A DNA stretch of 45,517 nucleotides from Pseudodesulfovibrio sp. (GTDB lineage: Bacteria; Desulfobacterota; Desulfovibrionia; Desulfovibrionales; Desulfovibrionaceae), in assembly GCA_016342345.1 (NCBI GenBank), contig JAEINO010000028.1:1-45517 (forward strand). Reading direction: 5' to 3'. Positions 37,907 through 45,517 of this stretch are shown here, piece by piece. A program made the position numbers and the translations under genes. Position 1 is the stretch's first letter. Each line of letters begins with the position of its first letter. A model generated the notes under the pieces. It saw only the letters and a list, made by a program, of their open reading frames with translations, did no database searches and was not told where the DNA came from.

Positions 37907-38580
37907 AAACATACGGATTCATCTTTGCTCGTGGTGGCTCCAAGGGATTACCCGGCAAAAACATCAAGCTACTGGGAGGACTTCCCCTCATTGCCCATGC
38001 CATTCGAGCAGGCAAGGAAAGTGACATGATTGACCGAATCATCGTGTCCACCGATGATCATAAAATCGCGGAAGTTGCAAAAAAATACGGAGCGGAAGTT
38101 CCTTTCATTCGCCCGGCAGAACTGGCTCGTGACGATTCCCCGGAATGGCTTGCATGGCGTCACGCCATTGAACAAGTCGATGATTTCGACATTTTCGTTT
38201 CCCTGCCATGCACAGCTCCGTTGAGAAACGGAACAGATATCCGCAAATGCATTGAAACGTATCTTGAAGGAAAATGTGACGTAGTCGTGACCGCCCGAAA
38301 AGCGGACCGGCATCCTTCCTTCAACATGATCACCCTTGGCAATAATGGCCTTGCCTCAATTGCCATGCCTCCGAAAACCCATATTTCAAGACGTCAGGAC
38401 GCTCCTGTCGTATTTGACATGACCACGGTTGCCTATGTGAGCAGCCCTGCCTTCATTCAGAGCCATGACGCCCTGTTTCAAGGAAGAGTCGCGGCGGTCG
38501 AGATACCGTTGAAACGCGCCGTAGACATTGACACCGAACTCGATTTTGCCTTTGCCGAATTTTTATTGGAGCGAAAATAA
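37903..38580 (+). CDS. legF: CMP-nonulosonate cytidylyltransferase, likely LegF
   Basis: A 225-residue NeuA-family enzyme that activates the finished nine-carbon sugar with CTP. YGFIFARGGSKGLPGKNIKLLGG near the start is the nucleotide-binding signature. IVSTDDHKIAEVAKKYGAEVPFIRPAELARDDSPE and later AVDIDTELDFAFAE are also conserved. ATG 37903 overlaps the previous stop by 4 bases, like other junctions here; an in-frame ATG 37888 would add five residues. Its last base is shared with the next ATG. Confidence 0.92.
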   Translation: MKTYGFIFARGGSKGLPGKNIKLLGGLPLIAHAIRAGKESDMIDRIIVSTDDHKIAEVAKKYGAEVPFIRPAELARDDSPEWLAWRHAIEQVDDFDIFVSLPCTAPLRNGTDIRKCIETYLEGKCDVVVTARKADRHPSFNMITLGNNGLASIAMPPKTHISRRQDAPVVFDMTTVAYVSSPAFIQSHDALFQGRVAAVEIPLKRAVDIDTELDFAFAEFLLERK

Positions 38581-39383
38581 TGAAAAGTATCAAGGAATTG
38601 ATGAACCTTTCCGGCCGAACCGCGCTTGTCACTGGCGGAGCAGGCCACATTGGCATGGCTTTCTGTGAAACACTGGCTGAAGCCGGTGCCAACATTTCAG
38701 TTCTCGATATTGATCCAACCCGGGTTGAAGAGGCTACAACGTACCTGTCTGACAAATATTCCATCAAAACCATGGGCCTTACAGTTGATCTTGCCGACGA
38801 ACCCGCTGTAGTCGCTGCGCCAAAACAGGTCGAAGACACACTCGGCAGCCTTGACATACTCGTCAATTGTGCAGCCTTTGTCGGCACATCCAATCTTTCC
38901 GGTTGGGTAACGCCCTTTGAACAGCAGAGCATCGACACATGGCGCGCCGCCCTTGAAACCAACCTAACCGCAGCCTTTGCCCTTATCCAGGCTTCCACCC
39001 CAATCCTGCGAAAATCAGGACACGGTTCCGTTATCAACATTGGTTCAACCTACGGAGTCGTCGGACCAGACATGTCGCTCTATGAAGGGACCAGCATGGG
39101 CAACCCTGCGGCCTATGCGGCAAGCAAAGGAGGGCTGACTCAGCTCACACGATGGCTTGCAACGACACTGGCCCCGGACATTCGGGTCAATTGCATCAGC
39201 CCCGGAGGCATAACCAGAGGACAGCCGGATTCATTCGTCAAAAAATACGAAGCCCGTACCCCACTCAAACGAATGGGAACTGAAGAAGACATGAAAGGCG
39301 CACTGCTCTATCTGGCAAGCGACCTCTCCGCCTATGTCACGGGACAAAATCTGTTGGTTGACGGCGGCTGGACAGCCTGGTGA
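38580..39383 (+). CDS. ptmA: Short-chain dehydrogenase, PtmA-like
   Basis: A 267-residue SDR. TALVTGGAGHIGMAFCETLAEAGA is the cofactor motif, LVNCAAFVG and INIGSTYGVVGPDMSLYEG surround the catalytic Ser, and YAASKGG holds the Tyr/Lys pair. ISPGGI and VTGQNLLVDGGWTAW are typical endings. PtmA of Campylobacter flagellin modification has the same form and genomic place, last in the leg block. The ATG overlaps the legF stop by 1 base with GGAG upstream. Confidence 0.88.
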   Translation: MKSIKELMNLSGRTALVTGGAGHIGMAFCETLAEAGANISVLDIDPTRVEEATTYLSDKYSIKTMGLTVDLADEPAVVAAPKQVEDTLGSLDILVNCAAFVGTSNLSGWVTPFEQQSIDTWRAALETNLTAAFALIQASTPILRKSGHGSVINIGSTYGVVGPDMSLYEGTSMGNPAAYAASKGGLTQLTRWLATTLAPDIRVNCISPGGITRGQPDSFVKKYEARTPLKRMGTEEDMKGALLYLASDLSAYVTGQNLLVDGGWTAW

Positions 39384-39396
39384 TCCAAATTCAAAA

Positions 39397-40431
39397 TTAT
39401 GATCCCAAACTTCTTTCGAGAAGTTTCAAAGCATCTTCAATACAATCTTCAGGATAGAATTCCTCAAGACATTCCCGGGTCGGACACTCGTTTTTGTTGC
39501 AAGAAAAACACTTAAGATCTTTTCGCACCGCGATGTGATCATCTGACGGAAATCGCCAGCCAAATCCAGTTGCCCCATGGACGACCAGCGAAGGCGTTCC
39601 GACAGCCACGGCAAAATGTCTTGGTGCAGAACAATTGCCCAGATGCAAGGCAGCTCGTTCCTGCACGGCAGCCATTTCCCGCAAGCTCAAAAGCTGTTCA
39701 GGAACAAGGGCTCCGTCCCCGGCAAGTTCCGCAACTTCATCGGCAACACCCTTTTCACCAGGTCCGTAAAGAATAATAAAACGCATGTCGGGATATCGCT
39801 CGCGAATCAAACGAATCAACCCCGCAAAGTGTCGGGTTGGCCATTTTCGCGTAATACGTCGATGACTCGGATCAACGGTCACGAACGGAGTTTCCCCAAT
39901 GCCAATGGAATCCAGATAATTTAAAGCCCACTGACGTTCCTCGTCAGTAAACCACATCTCCAGCGGCTTGTTATCCCATTCAATACCAAGAACTGACAGG
40001 GTATGCGCTTTACACATTGCAGCATAACCAGATTTGCGTTCGGGCCAATGGGTATACAGGAAACTATTATACCAGGAAGGTTTGAAGGTCAGCTTCACAG
40101 GAGCATCAGAAAACATCACGACCCACTTGCATCTCGGAAGCTGCTGGCAATCGACAATCAGGTCATACCCCTGCCTACCAACCTTGGCGTAATAACAAAG
40201 GGCTTTGAAAGGATTGCGCAACGCCTTGCGATCTATGGGCCAGATATGGCTTACACGAGGATTGTTTTCCAAAACAGGCAAGCACTTCTTTTCTGTCAGG
40301 ACATGAATCTCGGCATCAGGATACCGCACATTGAGCAACCTGATCAAAGGAGTCGCAAGCAATACATCCCCTATCTGTCGAAGCTGACAAACAAGAATAC
40401 GCTTTGGATTAAGTTGTGTCAGATCCTTCAT
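39397..40431 (-). CDS. Family 9 glycosyltransferase (heptosyltransferase-like)
   Basis: A 344-residue GT-B enzyme: RILVCQLRQIGDVLLATPLIRLL is the GT9 N-terminal signature, TVDPSHRRITRKWPTRHFAGLI is the central one, and LGNCSAPRHFAVAVGTPSLVVHGATGF is the donor-binding region. The C-terminus has a Cys-rich stretch, CFSCNKNECPTRECL, seen in many members. It likely adds a heptose or similar sugar to lipopolysaccharide core. ATG 40431 has TAGGT about 9 bases upstream; ATG 40440 is the alternative. It is convergent with ptmA, 13 bases apart. Confidence 0.92.
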   Translation of the reverse strand: MKDLTQLNPKRILVCQLRQIGDVLLATPLIRLLNVRYPDAEIHVLTEKKCLPVLENNPRVSHIWPIDRKALRNPFKALCYYAKVGRQGYDLIVDCQQLPRCKWVVMFSDAPVKLTFKPSWYNSFLYTHWPERKSGYAAMCKAHTLSVLGIEWDNKPLEMWFTDEERQWALNYLDSIGIGETPFVTVDPSHRRITRKWPTRHFAGLIRLIRERYPDMRFIILYGPGEKGVADEVAELAGDGALVPEQLLSLREMAAVQERAALHLGNCSAPRHFAVAVGTPSLVVHGATGFGWRFPSDDHIAVRKDLKCFSCNKNECPTRECLEEFYPEDCIEDALKLLERSLGS

Positions 40432-40708
40432 GAACAACATACCTACACGAGATTTTTAACCTAATAACTGGCAGTTAGAAAATCAAAACACGATCACCAG
40501 CGGGTACATATCCGCATACTCGCCAAAGGGTCAAGTTGGAATAATCCGAAGCGTTTCGGACTTTGCCAGGACTTATTGCGACAAATTCACCATAATCACT
40601 TTTCTTTTTATGAAAAAACTTCCTATAATAATCACATTTTGTATTCTCATATATCCGTGTCAATCCGCTGGTTGACGACCGTTAAACCGCTTGATAAGCA
40701 ACCTCTCT

Positions 40709-41578
40709 ATGAAATTTAGAATCATACCAAGGCTAGACATTAAAGGACCGAACCTCGTTAAAGGTATTCATTTTGAAGGATTGCGTGTTCTTGGCAAGCC
40801 AGAAGACTTTGCCTTGTACTATTATGAAAATGGAGCAGACGAGCTCTTTTTTCAAGATACTGTAGCCAGTCTCTATGACCGCAACAGTCTTCATGAAATA
40901 GTCAGAAAGACATCTTCCCAAATATTCATCCCCCTGTGTGTCGGCGGAGGCCTTCGCTCGGTTAAAGACATCCGAGAAGTACTCCGCGCCGGTGCGGACA
41001 AAATAGCCATCAACACCGAAGCCATCAAACAGCCAGAATTGATCCGCGAAGCATCAATCGCTTTCGGTTCTTCAACCATCGTCGTCTCGATCGAAGCAAT
41101 CAAACGTGACAACGGCAAATGGGAAGCCCTCATCGAATATGGGCGGGAAACAACCGGAGTCGATGCCCTTGAATGGGCAAAGAAGGCCGAAAAGCTTGGC
41201 GCAGGTGAATTAATAATCACAAGCATCGACCAAGAAGGCACTGGTAAGGGGTATGACCTTGAGTTGACCAAAGCCATTGCGAGCAGCGTGTCCATTCCGG
41301 TCATCGCCGGCGGAGGGTGCGGTGGGCCTGATGATGCCGTCAAGGTATTAAAAGAAGGCCAGGCCGATGCAATCAGCATGGCCGCCACCCTCCATTACAA
41401 AACTATTGAAATTTTAATGGAAAAATCGAAATCATATGAGTACTCTCTGGAAGGGAATATTGAATTTCTAAAGACGGGTCGCCAGTTCGCTCAAGTAAAT
41501 CCTTGTACAATTCAGGACATTCAAAAAACTATGCAAAAGCAAGGACTACCTTGCCGATTAAAGGCAATCCATGAATAA
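40709..41578 (+). CDS. HisF-like cyclase subunit for sugar amidotransferase
   Basis: A 289-residue HisF homologue: FRIIPRLDIKGPNLVKGIHFEG, LCVGGGLRSVKDIREVLRAGADKIAINT, TSIDQEGTGKGYD and IAGGGCGGPDDAVKV all fit the HisF TIM barrel, including the early catalytic-type Asp. The company of HisH and an N-acetyl sugar amidotransferase, with no his genes nearby, marks it as a HisF paralogue for amidination of a surface sugar, as with HisF2/HisH2/WbpG of Pseudomonas. The start at 40709 begins at the family N-terminus; ribosome binding is weak. It is longer than standard HisF (~255) by a C-terminal tail. Confidence 0.9.
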   Translation: MKFRIIPRLDIKGPNLVKGIHFEGLRVLGKPEDFALYYYENGADELFFQDTVASLYDRNSLHEIVRKTSSQIFIPLCVGGGLRSVKDIREVLRAGADKIAINTEAIKQPELIREASIAFGSSTIVVSIEAIKRDNGKWEALIEYGRETTGVDALEWAKKAEKLGAGELIITSIDQEGTGKGYDLELTKAIASSVSIPVIAGGGCGGPDDAVKVLKEGQADAISMAATLHYKTIEILMEKSKSYEYSLEGNIEFLKTGRQFAQVNPCTIQDIQKTMQKQGLPCRLKAIHE

Positions 41579-42245
41579 CTTCGACGTAGCTATTATCGAT
41601 TACGGGCTGGGTAATCTTTTCAGCATCAAACACGCATGCGAACACGTCGGACTCTCTATTCAGATAACAAACGATACCAATGATATTTTGAATGCAAAAT
41701 CAGTAATCCTACCTGGCGTCGGTGCCTTTGGCGATGCCATGAAAGCACTGAACAGGCTCGACCTAGTTGCACCGATCAAGGACGTCGCCGCAAAAGGAAC
41801 CCCTTTGCTCGGCATATGCCTCGGACAGCAACTGCTCTTTTCCGAAAGCGAGGAATTTGGCCACTACAAAGGCCTTGACTTGATTCCTGGGACAGTACAA
41901 TATTTAGCGGTTCAGCAACACGAAAACAGAACCCTCAAAGTTCCTCAAGTAGGCTGGAATAGCATTAACATACCGCCCGACAAGGGGCCGAATGCCTGGG
42001 ACGGGACACTATTGCAGGGGATGCCCCCCGCTACAGACATGTATTTCGTCCACTCATGCTATACTGTACCCCAAAATACGGACGCAGTACTATGTGTAAC
42101 GCGCTACGGGGATACTGTTTTTTGTTCTGGAAGCACTCATGGCAACATCACCGCCTTCCAATTCCATCCTGAACGAAGCGGAAAAGATGGATTGCGTATC
42201 TATACCAACTTTTCTCAACAAATACGCTCTGCGGAGGCATCATAA
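41571..42245 (+). CDS. HisH-like glutamine amidotransferase subunit
   Basis: A 224-residue class I glutaminase. DVAIIDYGLGNLFSIKHACEHVG starts the family; the nucleophile Cys is in GICLGQQLLF; the His/Glu pair is in FQFHPERSG. It releases ammonia from glutamine for its partners. It overlaps the HisF-like gene by 8 bases and directly abuts the amidotransferase, so the three are expected to form one complex. Confidence 0.93.
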   Translation: MNNFDVAIIDYGLGNLFSIKHACEHVGLSIQITNDTNDILNAKSVILPGVGAFGDAMKALNRLDLVAPIKDVAAKGTPLLGICLGQQLLFSESEEFGHYKGLDLIPGTVQYLAVQQHENRTLKVPQVGWNSINIPPDKGPNAWDGTLLQGMPPATDMYFVHSCYTVPQNTDAVLCVTRYGDTVFCSGSTHGNITAFQFHPERSGKDGLRIYTNFSQQIRSAEAS

Positions 42246-43460
42246 ATGACCAAAAAAAACACTCTGTTCGGCCTTCCCGAAGAAGTCAAATTTTGTAAGA
42301 AGTGTGTCATGTCCAACCAACGTCCTAGCTCTTACCCAGAGTTCAAGCACACAAAGGACAGAATCACGCCGACACTCCATATAGATGAGGAAGGTGTCTG
42401 CGACGCCTGCCGATACAATGAGCAGAAAAAAATTGATATCGACTGGAAGGCTAGGGAAGAGCAACTGCTCGCTTTGTGCGACAAGCACCGTAAAAACAAC
42501 GGCGAGTATGACTGTATAGTCCCAGGTAGTGGCGGCAAAGACAGTGCTCTTGCCGCACACACGATCAAATACAAATACGGTATGAACCCACTAACCGTCA
42601 CTTGGCCTCCCATCATGTATACTGACTACGGTTACAAAAATTTCCGCAACTGGATCGAGGTTGGTGGCTTTGACAACCTGACATTCAACCAGAATGGACG
42701 AGCGCACAAACTGTTGACCAAATTAGCAATTGAGAACCTGCTGCACCCATTCCAAACATTCATCCTAGGTCAAAAGAATCTCGCACCCAAGATAGCTCTT
42801 GAATACGATATTTCACTGATTTTCTATGGTGAGTCTGAAGCGGAATACGGCAATCCCATTGCTGAAACATCTTCCTCCATGCGGGACAAGTCCTATTACA
42901 GCATGAAGAACATTGACGATCTTTACCTCGGTGGCATTTCAATCAAAGAACTCATGGAAGTTCATGGCCTGCGCCTCAATGAACTTTCTGCCTACTTTCC
43001 GCCAGAAGTCGACAAGCTGGAAAAATCGAACATCGAGGTTCACTACCTCGGATACTATGTTCCTTGGACTCCCCAGGAAGCATATTATTTTGCAGTCGAG
43101 AACACCGGCTTTAAAGCCCGCCCCGTCCGAACCCAAGGAACATACAGCAAATACAACAGCATAGACGACAAGATAGACGATTTGCATTACTATACTACAT
43201 ATATCAAATTCGGAATCGGTCGCACCACCTACGATGCCTCGCAGGAAATTCGCAACAAACACCTGACCCGCGAGGAGGGTGTTGCCTTGGTTCACAAATA
43301 CGACGGCGAATTCCCTGATATGTATTTCGATGAGATCATGGAATTCGTGGGTATTACCCCCGACGATTTCCACGCACTATGCGACAAGCACCGCTCCCCG
43401 CATCTATGGGAAAAAATCGGGGGAGACTGGAAACTCAAGAATCGCGTTGAAAATATTTAA
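42246..43460 (+). CDS. N-acetyl sugar amidotransferase (PseA/WbpG/WbuX family)
   Basis: A 404-residue PP-loop ATPase. The motif PGSGGKDSALAA near residue 95 activates the acetamido oxygen by adenylation so that ammonia from HisH can yield an acetamidino group. Two Cys pairs, FCKKCVMSNQRPS and VCDACRYNE, probably bind zinc, as in the family. FYGESEAEYGNP is another conserved block. GGAGG lies 9 bases before the ATG. The substrate could be legionaminic acid (as in PseA/LegA-type reactions) or the 2,3-diacetamido-uronic acid made by the minus-strand module (as for WbpG). Confidence 0.93.
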   Translation: MTKKNTLFGLPEEVKFCKKCVMSNQRPSSYPEFKHTKDRITPTLHIDEEGVCDACRYNEQKKIDIDWKAREEQLLALCDKHRKNNGEYDCIVPGSGGKDSALAAHTIKYKYGMNPLTVTWPPIMYTDYGYKNFRNWIEVGGFDNLTFNQNGRAHKLLTKLAIENLLHPFQTFILGQKNLAPKIALEYDISLIFYGESEAEYGNPIAETSSSMRDKSYYSMKNIDDLYLGGISIKELMEVHGLRLNELSAYFPPEVDKLEKSNIEVHYLGYYVPWTPQEAYYFAVENTGFKARPVRTQGTYSKYNSIDDKIDDLHYYTTYIKFGIGRTTYDASQEIRNKHLTREEGVALVHKYDGEFPDMYFDEIMEFVGITPDDFHALCDKHRSPHLWEKIGGDWKLKNRVENI

Positions 43461-43472
43461 TCGGTTCAATCA

Positions 43473-44822
43473 ATGCTTTGCGCTTTTCAAATTGAAATCA
43501 CCATACGTGAACTAGACGGCGTTCTTTACCAGGCATTGCACTTGGCATCGCATGGACTTCCCACACTCCTCGGAGATCGGATGGTCAATGAATATGTCAT
43601 GAGCAGCCAGGCTCCACTTATCTACTTCGACAGTGACCAGCAGAAGCTTATCAACACCACTGTTTTAAACAACAACGGAATTGTCCTCAACCTCAATTCA
43701 GAAGGGCAGGGTTTCGTCGACGATCCATTTGAAATGCAAAAGAACTTCGCCAAGGTGGTTGACTCTGTCTCCAACATCTGTGTGTGGGGACAAAAACAAC
43801 AGGAAATTCTCAGCAGTCTTGTGCCAAAAGAAAGAATAAAAGATTTGGTGATCACGGGCTACCCATCATTCGATTTGACATTCCCTCGTTTCACACCATT
43901 TTTCCGAAACAACAAAATAACTCGCGACCACGGTGATGACTACATCCTCATCAATACAAGTTTCGGCATGTTCAACCATGAAATGGGACTTGACTACTAT
44001 CTGAAGATGCTGAGTAAAATGAAAGAATGGGAAATATACGGAACCCCTGAATACCGTGCTCTCCTAAACCGCCGCAGCTCGCACCAAGAACGGACAGCAC
44101 TGGCCTTGATAGATCTGGCAAAAAAACTGGCAAGAGCCTACCCGACCCGACACATAATAATAAGACCGCATCCGGCTGAAAACGGTCTATACTATTCGAG
44201 CAAATTATCAGAGTACTCAAATATATACATCATCAAGAATGGCTCCGCGCGGGAATGGATTGCCACGGCCAGTGCTGTAATCCACCATGACTGCACAACC
44301 GGTTTGGAAGCCATGCTCATGGGCAAGCAGGTCCTTCAGTACGAACCCTACGAAGGAACAGAAGGGGCTGCAACCTTGATGACACAAATAGGACTAAGAG
44401 CGACCACACCAAGCGAAGCATTGGAATACCTCCGACAAGGAACAATGCCAAAAAACATAAAACAAGAATTCGTCGACAGACTTACCCCATACCTAGCCAA
44501 TCTTGAAATCAACTCGTCGAAAACAATAGCCGATTTGGCAAGCTCCTTTTCCCAAGACAAAGAGACATGGCTTCCCGAACCGCTTGGCCTTTGGGGCAAC
44601 ATCAAATGCTGGCGCAAATACATAAGTAAATTGATTCGTGCCCGACAGCCGGGGAGAAATGGAAGAAAGGTCAGATACGCCTTGAACAAATTTCCAAGAC
44701 TGCGCCGAGAAGAAGTGGTGCTCAAACTCGACAAGCTCCGCAGTATCGAACCGGAACTGCCCGAAGTGGATGTCAAGGAACTCTGCCTCAACACCTTCCT
44801 GATCACACCTCGATCAAATTGA
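43473..44822 (+). CDS. Surface carbohydrate biosynthesis protein, GT-B-like
   Basis: A 449-residue protein resembling the surface carbohydrate biosynthesis family related to CDP-glycerol/capsule transferases. The start, ITIRELDGVLYQALHLASHGLPTLLGDR, matches that group's ...LDG..LLAL.LA..G..V..G opening. Later blocks are VWGQKQQEILSS, HIIIRPHPAENG, and HHDCTTGLEAMLMGKQVLQYEP, typical of the nucleotide-sugar domain. Residues from about 375 are basic and helical. ATG 43473 is the first start after the previous in-frame stop, with no visible Shine-Dalgarno, so it likely depends on coupling. It probably transfers or assembles the amidinated sugar. Confidence 0.75.
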   Translation: MLCAFQIEITIRELDGVLYQALHLASHGLPTLLGDRMVNEYVMSSQAPLIYFDSDQQKLINTTVLNNNGIVLNLNSEGQGFVDDPFEMQKNFAKVVDSVSNICVWGQKQQEILSSLVPKERIKDLVITGYPSFDLTFPRFTPFFRNNKITRDHGDDYILINTSFGMFNHEMGLDYYLKMLSKMKEWEIYGTPEYRALLNRRSSHQERTALALIDLAKKLARAYPTRHIIIRPHPAENGLYYSSKLSEYSNIYIIKNGSAREWIATASAVIHHDCTTGLEAMLMGKQVLQYEPYEGTEGAATLMTQIGLRATTPSEALEYLRQGTMPKNIKQEFVDRLTPYLANLEINSSKTIADLASSFSQDKETWLPEPLGLWGNIKCWRKYISKLIRARQPGRNGRKVRYALNKFPRLRREEVVLKLDKLRSIEPELPEVDVKELCLNTFLITPRSN

Positions 44823-44889
44823 GGTCTACACCCCTACGGGGATATCCAAGCGACTGACACACTCACAAAAACTGTCTTGTTACAAATAT

Positions 44890-45096
44890 TCACTTGCGAT
44901 TTTGTTCCTTCTTGTCATCTTGCCTGTTCTTGAAGGTAATGGATGCAAGGCATCCGGCCAAGCCGCCGAGAACTATGGCTTTACCGGCAACAATAAGGCC
45001 TGTCAGGCTCAAAAGATATCCGATTGCTCCACCAGCGATAATGCCCTTGCCAAGGGCATCCAGCCACTCGAGAAAATTCTTGGAATCGTCATTCAT
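44890..45096 (-). CDS. Small two-helix membrane protein
   Basis: A 68-residue protein. MNDDSKNFLEWLDALGKGII leads into a Gly/Ala-rich hydrophobic part (AGGAIGYLLSLTGLIVAGKAIVLGGLAGCLASI) and a basic tail. AGGA precedes the ATG. It lies 25 bases downstream of the PilZ gene and is probably cotranscribed. Family unknown. Confidence 0.6.
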   Translation of the reverse strand: MNDDSKNFLEWLDALGKGIIAGGAIGYLLSLTGLIVAGKAIVLGGLAGCLASITFKNRQDDKKEQNRK

Positions 45097-45121
45097 GGAA
45101 CTATCCTGCTGTGGTTGCTAT

Positions 45122-45517
45122 TTATAGATATGTGTGCAGTTGCACATATTGATTTGTTGTCATGGACTCGAAACTGGTTCCGATACCGGGGATACGCATG
45201 GACTCACCCCAAGTTCGCTGCCAGCGAACCAAAAGCTCAATGGGTGTCTGATCTTCCAATTCCCGAATCACAATCCAAGCAAGATTGTCCACACGCCAGT
45301 CGGACACGGAATAGACAAAACAGCCATGTTCGGAAACGTTTACGGTAATAGTACGTTCGCCTCCCTGCTCCAACTGGTCGAGGTCTGCATACAACATAAC
45401 GTTGAACACTATTTCCCTGCGCTGGGCAACTCTGATGGAACGCGGTAAAAATGGAACGCACTCGCTCAGGACAAATTCCGTGAGATCACGGTTGTCCCGA
45501 ACGGTTCCGCCCTGAGC
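45122..45517 (-). CDS. PilZ-domain protein (5' end outside window)
   Basis: The frame is open from the right edge to a stop at 45122 (131 residues visible). RVAQRREIVFNVMLYADLD followed by TVNVSEHGCFVYSV fits the PilZ RxxxR ... (D/N)xSxxG c-di-GMP-binding pattern, and IELLVRWQRTWGESMRIPGIGTSFESM fits the end of the barrel. The true start lies beyond 45517; an internal GTG at 45409 would cut the RxxxR motif. The protein is likely a c-di-GMP receptor. Confidence 0.75.
   Translation of the reverse strand, partial: AQGGTVRDNRDLTEFVLSECVPFLPRSIRVAQRREIVFNVMLYADLDQLEQGGERTITVNVSEHGCFVYSVSDWRVDNLAWIVIRELEDQTPIELLVRWQRTWGESMRIPGIGTSFESMTTNQYVQLHTYL

Noticed and set aside
39409-39426. Hairpin AACTTCT-TTCG-AGAAGTT as a terminator for ptmA
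   Set aside because: It lies inside the end of the glycosyltransferase coding sequence and has no T-run; it may be coincidental.
40475-40663. 62-residue minus-strand frame in the gap before the HisF-like gene
   Set aside because: No family resemblance, no clear ribosome site, AT-rich; probably chance, though a decayed fragment is possible.

Overview
The window reads as chromosomal DNA of an anaerobic sulfate-reducing deltaproteobacterium of the Desulfovibrio/Pseudodesulfovibrio type. This is inferred from the single-chain pyruvate:ferredoxin oxidoreductase, a chemoreceptor with the DPAEI-type HAMP linker, and a Tat-exported metallo-hydrolase. No rRNA, tRNA or CRISPR array was seen.

1-8.6 kb: a partial gene end, a small acidic hypothetical protein and an orphan PAS-PAS-GAF sensor. 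Then comes a tight plus-strand group: a GntR/FCD regulator with palindromic ATTGGT operators in its own leader, an 85-residue protein with a Tat-like twin-arginine motif, an ~11-helix Trp/His-rich membrane protein of unknown family, a Tat-exported metallo-beta-lactamase-fold hydrolase, and a CobW/COG0523 metallochaperone GTPase carrying an unrecognised ~310-residue N-terminal domain. I read this as a regulated envelope metalloenzyme system and as the best candidate here for something undescribed.

8.6-23.2 kb: housekeeping and transport. It holds a methyl-accepting chemotaxis protein with a G10 tract at its ribosome binding site, a small membrane protein, an HlyD/ATPase/permease export operon with an operator palindrome, a Na/Pi-cotransporter-like protein with a PhoU-like tail, an exported hypothetical protein, an MFS-ApbE fusion protein and pyruvate:ferredoxin oxidoreductase.

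23.2-44.8 kb: a surface-glycan locus. The minus-strand part has a flippase-like LPG-synthase-TM protein, a DegT aminotransferase with an epimerase, a NeuD/PglD-like acetyltransferase in an AT-rich stretch between two decayed IS1595-family elements, and a Gfo/Idh - DegT - hexapeptide acetyltransferase module. The plus-strand part is an almost gapless eight-gene operon whose content and order match, from memory, the Campylobacter leg/ptm cluster for CMP-legionaminic acid (legB, legC, legI, legG, ptmE-like, Gfo/Idh, legF, ptmA). A minus-strand family 9 glycosyltransferase follows, then a HisF/HisH/N-acetyl-sugar amidotransferase trio that should convert an acetamido group to an acetamidino group, and a surface carbohydrate protein.

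44.9-45.5 kb: a minus-strand pair, a small membrane protein and a PilZ-domain protein that runs off the window end.

Start codons were moved inward from the longest frames where a Shine-Dalgarno sequence, a 4-base stop/start overlap or family length favoured it.
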